This document shows, piece after piece, positions 53,246-57,238 of a stretch of 57,238 nt of DNA; the first letter of the stretch is position 1; each line of letters starts with the position of its first letter. Below the pieces are notes generated by a model, which saw only the letters and a program-made list of their open reading frames with translations, searched no databases and was not told the DNA's origin. The DNA is taken from contig JADJOY010000003.1 in assembly GCA_016713535.1 (NCBI GenBank), positions 486,651-543,888 of the forward strand. Direction: 5' to 3'. Origin of the DNA: JADJOY01 sp016713535 [NCBI: Deltaproteobacteria bacterium] (GTDB lineage Bacteria; JADJOY01). Both the position numbers and the translations under genes were made by a program.

Positions 53246-54538
53246 TGCGGTGGCTTGGCGCGGTTCTCCCCGCGCGCCGCTGGCTGTGGTTCGCGTTGAG
53301 CCTGTGGGCGGCGGCTTGGGCCACCGATCTGTTGTTGGTCCTCGGTCCCGCGCGTGAAGTGGCACTCGGGCACCCGTCGACCACCGGCCTGCGGCTGGTG
53401 AGGTTCTACTGGCGGGCACTATCGATGCCTCGCGAAGCGCTGATGCGTCGCGGGGCTCTGGACATCCTGGCGACCTACGGATTGTTCCGCGCCGTCGGCT
53501 TTCATCCGGTGCTGCGCCGGGACTATCGCGAGTGGCTGCTCGCGACGCCCTGGCGTCCGGGCAAGCTGTTACCGCTAGGCCCTGTCGAGCTGGTGGCCCA
53601 GGATCTGGTGCTGGTGTCGGCAGGCGTGGCGCTCCTCGTGCTCGCGGGTGACCGTCGACCGGCGGATCCGGCGATGGTCTTCCTCGTCGCGTACGCGGCG
53701 GGGAGCGTGCTGGCGCTTCGTCTGGCTGGCTCCCGGGCGCTCGGTCTCCTGGCTGCGGGTGCGGGGCTGGCTCTGCTCGCGACCGCGAAGCTGGCCCGCC
53801 GCGTTCGCAGTGCTGGCCGGGCTGGCGTGGTTGGCCTCGTTTGCGATGGGCCGGTCGCTGGTGAAACTGCGTACCTTCGACGGTTCGCTCAACACACTCC
53901 GCGGCCCGTTCAAGAACGCGCTCGAGTTGGCGCCCGGGTTCGCGCGGCTCGCACCCGTCGCGGCGACACGCTCGAGGCTCGATACGGCGCAAGCCCTGGC
54001 GAGCTCGGCGTTGATCGCATGGTGGCAGTTCGTCGGGGTGCGGATGATGCGCCAGTCACCTGCCGACGATTGGGAGATCGCGCGTCTCCTGGAGGTCGGT
54101 GTGACCGTGCTGGCTGTGCTCTCTCGGCTGACGGCGTATCTGGATGGCTATGGCCCGCCACTCAGCGTGGCGGCGCGCTGGAAGGCGCGGCGCTGGGTCG
54201 TGCCCGGTTTCGACATCGTGTTCGGAGCACCGCGTGCGATGGTGCTGCTCGGGTGGTGGCTCCCGCCGCTGACGGCCCCCGTGGTCGGTGACGAGCTCTC
54301 CTGCGCGTTCACGACCTTTCTCGTGTGTGCGATCGGCTACCTGGCGGGACCGGACCGCGAGCGATGGCGGCTCGTGGGCGAGCACACGATCGCCGTCGAG
54401 CGATCGCCGTCGGCGCTGCGCATCGAGATCGGGTCAACGACCCGTGAGCCGTCGCGCGCGGGGCCGGACGAGCCGCGGCTTCGGCGACCCCGATCGAGCC
54501 GTGATGCCGCTGCCACTCAGCTCCCCGTCGACTCGTAG
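53245..54538 (+). CDS. Multi-spanning membrane protein, probable ABC permease, frame broken once
   Basis: The protein has about 430 residues. Hydrophobic segments include WLWFALSLWAAAWATDLLLV, LVLVSAGVALLVLAG, FAVLAGLAWLASFAMG and FTTFLVCAIGYLAG. The frame changes near 53795. I do not recognise a specific family. Position and overlap with the ATPase make it the likely membrane partner. Its end overlaps the end of the convergent ABC-2 gene by 22 bp. Confidence 0.6.
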
Positions 54539-55290
54539 CGGCGGATGCCCGCGTCGAGCATGTGGTTGGCGAGGTAGAGCAGGCCGACTCCGACCACGGG
54601 TGTCGCGAGCGCGAAGCCGTCGAGCCCGCGCTCCCCGAGGAACGCCGACGCCGGGTAGAAGCACGCGAACCCGAACGGCAGCACGAACGTCATGAGCCAC
54701 TGGATCCAGCGCGGGAACACCCGCAGCGGGTAGCGCGAGTACTCCATGAAGGTGAAGAGCGGCCGGAAGAGCCCGTAGCGGTTGAGCCACCAGAAGCTCG
54801 CGAAGGTGGTGATCAGGGCGATCCCGGCGAGCACCATCGCGGCCGAGATCCCGAGCACCACGAACTTGAGCAGCGTCGCCGCCGTGAACGCGATGCCGAG
54901 CTTGGTCGCGGCCCACGCGGCGATCAGCGCGCCCTTCACGATGATCGCCATGTCGAAGGGGTAGAACTGCTCGAGGACCATCTGCAGGAGCGGCGGGAAC
55001 GGCCGGAGCAGCACCCGGTCGAGCAGCCCCTCCACCAGGTAGAGGTTCCCGAAGTCCCACATCAGCGTGAAGAGCAGGCACGAGAAGAGCCCGAAGCTGA
55101 ACTGGCCGAAGCCGTAGAGGAACACGATCTCCTCGAAGCTCCACCCGCTCATGCTCGGCACCTCGCCGAACACCAGCACGAAGAAGGTGAGGTTCACCAC
55201 GCTCCACAGCACCGTGGAGAAGAGCGAGATCGCGAGCTCGGTGCGGTAGGTGAGCTTCACCTTGAGGTTCTGGGCGATGTAGTGGCCCAT
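54517..55290 (-). CDS. ABC-2 type permease (COG3694/DUF990-like)
   Basis: The protein has at least 257 residues and about six hydrophobic segments, including LFSTVLWSVVNLTFFVLVFG, LGISAAMVLAGIALITTFAS and MTFVLPFGFACFYPASAF. Family features are the N-terminal YIAQNLKVKLTYRTE and LVEGLLDRVLLRPFPPLLQM. The true start may be ATG 55363, with a frame break near 55320, because the other frame gives a plausible N-terminus there. It is the last gene of a leftward ATPase-permease-permease operon of the COG4586/4587/3694 type. The substrate is unknown. Confidence 0.8.
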   Translation of the reverse strand: MGHYIAQNLKVKLTYRTELAISLFSTVLWSVVNLTFFVLVFGEVPSMSGWSFEEIVFLYGFGQFSFGLFSCLLFTLMWDFGNLYLVEGLLDRVLLRPFPPLLQMVLEQFYPFDMAIIVKGALIAAWAATKLGIAFTAATLLKFVVLGISAAMVLAGIALITTFASFWWLNRYGLFRPLFTFMEYSRYPLRVFPRWIQWLMTFVLPFGFACFYPASAFLGERGLDGFALATPVVGVGLLYLANHMLDAGIRRYESTGS

Positions 55291-55368
55291 GATGCCCAGC
55301 GTGTGGCGCCAGCGAAGGCGGCGGGCGGCGCGAGGCGGGCACGGACGCGACGGCGGTGCTCATCGGCT

Positions 55369-56220
55369 TCACCCGCCCTGGATCGAGATGTGGCGGCGTC
55401 CGAGCTCGTAGAAGCGCCGCACGCCGAGGAAGCCGAGCACCACCCAGGTCCACGCGATCACCACCGCGCCCACCAGGTGCGGCCCGTCGATGCGGCCCAG
55501 GTACGCCTCGGCGGGCACGTAATAGATGAAGCTCGTCGGCAGGAGCTCGAGCGGCCGCGCCAGCCATGCGGGGAAGAAGGAAAGCGGGATGGTCGCGCCG
55601 CCCAGCAGCATCAGCACCAGCTCGACCGACCACGCGAGCTCGCCCGAGAACTCGACGAAGAACCCGATCAGTCCCGCCAGCGTGAACGCCAGGTTGTAGA
55701 GCAGGAACGCCGCCAGCGTGAGGCAGGAGGAACGCCACGAACGTGCCGGCGTCGGGCGGCGCGGGCAGGGCACCCACGAGCGCGAAGTCGATGAGGGTGG
55801 GCACGCCCATCGTGAACACCTGGCTCGCGCCGCGCCCGGCGATGTAGCTCATCGCGAACCACGGGAAGGCGAGCGGCCGCAGCAGGTAGGTCGCGATCTG
55901 GCCGGTGCGGATCGCCTCGCCGATGAAGATGCTGATGTTGTTGGCGAAGAGCGTGCGCAGCGTCTGCATCAGCGCCACGTAGCCCGCGATCTCCGCCAGC
56001 CGGTGCCCGCCCATCACCTCGGGGCCGGACGCATAGAGCGCCGCGAAGATGTAGTACTGGAACGCGGCGGTGAGCGGCACCAGCACCAGCCGCATCCAGA
56101 TCTGCGAGCGGTAGGCGAGGTCTCAACGAAGCCGAGCCGGAACACGTCGACGTAGGGCAGGAGGCCGGTGCGAGGGCCACGGCGGATGGCCCCGACGGTG
56201 GTGGCCGCGGTGGCGCTCAT
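55369..56220 (-). CDS. ABC-2 type permease (COG4587/DUF990-like), frame broken twice
   Basis: The protein has about 283 residues. It begins at ATG 56220, overlapping the ATPase stop (ATGA), with RTGLLPYVDVFRLGFVE. The frame changes near 56122, continuing with LVLVPLTAAFQYYIFAALYA and VALMQTLRTLFANNISIFIG. It changes again near 55728, continuing with LAAFLLYNLAFTLAGLIGFF and a final RRFYELGRRHIS. Six transmembrane segments are likely. It pairs with the other permease to form the membrane channel. Confidence 0.78.
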
Positions 56221-57238
56221 CGCGCGCTCGCCTCGTCGGCGACGTTGCTCGCCAGGCGGTGCTGCTGGGCGCGGTAGACGTCGCGCACCACGTCTGCGAG
56301 GTCGGGCTCCTGGACGGAGAGATCGACGATCGGCGGTCCGGTGAGCGCCCGCGCCACCACCTCCGCCGGCCCGATCGCTTCGGGATCGAAGCGCAGCGCC
56401 ACCCGCGAGCCCTCGCTCGCCTCGTCGACCGTCACCGGCAGGCTGCCCAGGTTCGCGATCGCGGTGCCGCGGTCCTCGGCGCGGGAGGTCGAGCACCACG
56501 CGGCGCTCGCGCGCGAAGCGGCGCTTGAACTCGCCGAGCGCGCCGTCGAAGAGCACCCGGCCCTCGTCGATCAGGAGCACCCGCTCGCAGAGCTCCTCGA
56601 TGTCACGAAGGTCGTGGGTGGTGAGGAGCACCGTGGTGCCGTGGCGCTCGTTGACGGCGCGGATGAAGCTCCGCACCCGGTCCTTCACGTCCACGTCGAG
56701 GCCGATCGTGGGCTCGTCGAGGAAGAGGATCCGCGGCTGGTGGAGCAGCGACGCCGCCAGGTCGCAGCGCATGCGCTGGCCGAGCGAGAGCTTGCGCACC
56801 GGCGTGTGGAGCAGCGGCTCGAGGTCGAGGACCTCGGTGAACTCGGCGAGCCGCGCCTTCAGCTCGGCGTCGGTGACACCGTAGATCCGCGCCAGCAGCC
56901 GGAACGCCTCGATCACCGCGATGTCCCACCACAGCTGGGTGCGCTGCCCGAACACCACGCCGATCTGGTGCACGTAGTGGCGGCGCTCCTCGAGCGGCTC
57001 GAAGCCCGCCACCCGCACGTAGCCGGAGGTGGGCTTCAGGATGCCGGTGAGCACCTTGATGGTGGTCGACTTCCCGGCGCCGTTGGCGCCGATGTAGCCC
57101 ACCCGCTCGCCCTCGGCGATCGAGAAGCTGATGCTCTCGATCGCGCGCTTCGACTCCTTCCTCGGCCGCACCAGGTCGACGAGCGCGCCGCGCAGCCCCT
57201 CGCGCTTGCGGGTGGTGCGGTACTCCTTCACGAGGTCG
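56217..57238 (-). CDS. ABC transporter ATP-binding protein (COG4586-like), cut by the window edge, frame broken once
   Basis: The protein has at least 340 residues. Walker A is YIGANGAGKSTTIKVLTG, the signature is LSLGQRMRCDLAASLL, Walker B is RILFLDEPTIGLDVDV and the H-loop is LLTTHDLRDIEELC. The N-terminal KEYRTTRKREGLRGALVDLV is typical of COG4586, where the start lies a few residues further upstream, so the true start is beyond the window. The frame changes near 56490, and the tail ends VRDVYRAQQHRLASN. It drives the two permeases that follow. Confidence 0.85.

Noticed and set aside
54562-55794. A 410-residue rightward frame rich in Glu, Arg and His
   Set aside because: It is antisense to two ABC-2 permeases with clear transmembrane segments, and its composition is that of an antisense shadow.

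Overview
The window is very GC-rich DNA (about 70% G+C) from what looks like an uncultured, double-membraned bacterium. FadL-type outer-membrane proteins, lipoproteins, an ABC-2 export system of the COG4586/4587/3694 type and an IS110 element fit a Myxococcota, Desulfobacterota or Binatota-like lineage. The taxon cannot be fixed from sequence alone. About twenty single-base frame breaks fall inside otherwise well conserved genes, and many lie in G/C runs. This suggests unpolished long-read or metagenome sequence rather than real gene decay, so broken genes are given as single spans.

Layout. 1-1111 is low-complexity and gene-free. 1112-3955 carries two tandem FadL-like porins, the second broken. 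4009-4422 is an orphan Rhs-core/pilin chimera. 4423-5487 is decayed DNA. 5488-6789 carries a RAYT transposase and a small Cys protein. 6969-8620 is a GbsR-type regulator with Rieske oxygenase 1. 8843-11781 holds aroA, a small helical protein and an alpha/beta hydrolase. 11850-13611 is a tandem array of ten 174-bp units. 13750-21294 is an aldehyde dehydrogenase divergent from an operon of Rieske oxygenase 2, two DUF35 proteins, two thiolase-like proteins and a FadD19-like ligase. 21432-25676 holds mixed hypotheticals, a GMC remnant and a PhoD phosphatase. 26126-30186 is EchA19-like hydratase plus thioesterase, divergent from a CYP125-like P450 plus acyl-CoA dehydrogenase. 30510-43579 is mostly housekeeping or accessory genes: an MBL hydrolase, DUF924, a lipoprotein, IS110, a zinc alcohol dehydrogenase, PlsC, GH106, a 2H phosphoesterase, an FAH-family protein, a Cys-rich repeat protein, a YdjM-like protein and a pterin dehydratase. 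43771-51891 is the second catabolic block: acyl-CoA dehydrogenase, ferredoxin, then FadE26/FadE27-like dehydrogenases, FadD, an ERG2/sigma-1-like sterol isomerase, a KstR-like TetR repressor and Rieske oxygenase 3. 52190-57238 holds two ABC systems.

How the genes fit together. The P450, ferredoxin, FadD19-like ligases, FadE26-FadE27-like heteromer, EchA19-like hydratase and DUF35/Ltp-type thiolase pair resemble, family by family, the KstR-controlled sterol side-chain pathway of mycobacteria. The three KshA/DAF-36-type Rieske oxygenases and the ERG2-like isomerase would act on the sterol rings. Six copies of the motif TnnAACnnGTTnnA (five exact, one with one mismatch) lie in the three divergent promoter regions of these blocks. 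That motif is the published KstR consensus, and a KstR-like repressor is encoded in the last operon. My main reading is a KstR-type sterol regulon in a non-actinobacterial diderm, with a sterol C-8 isomerase homologue embedded in it.

The intergenic space is rich in two families of palindromic REP-like repeats, for which the RAYT transposase is a plausible partner.
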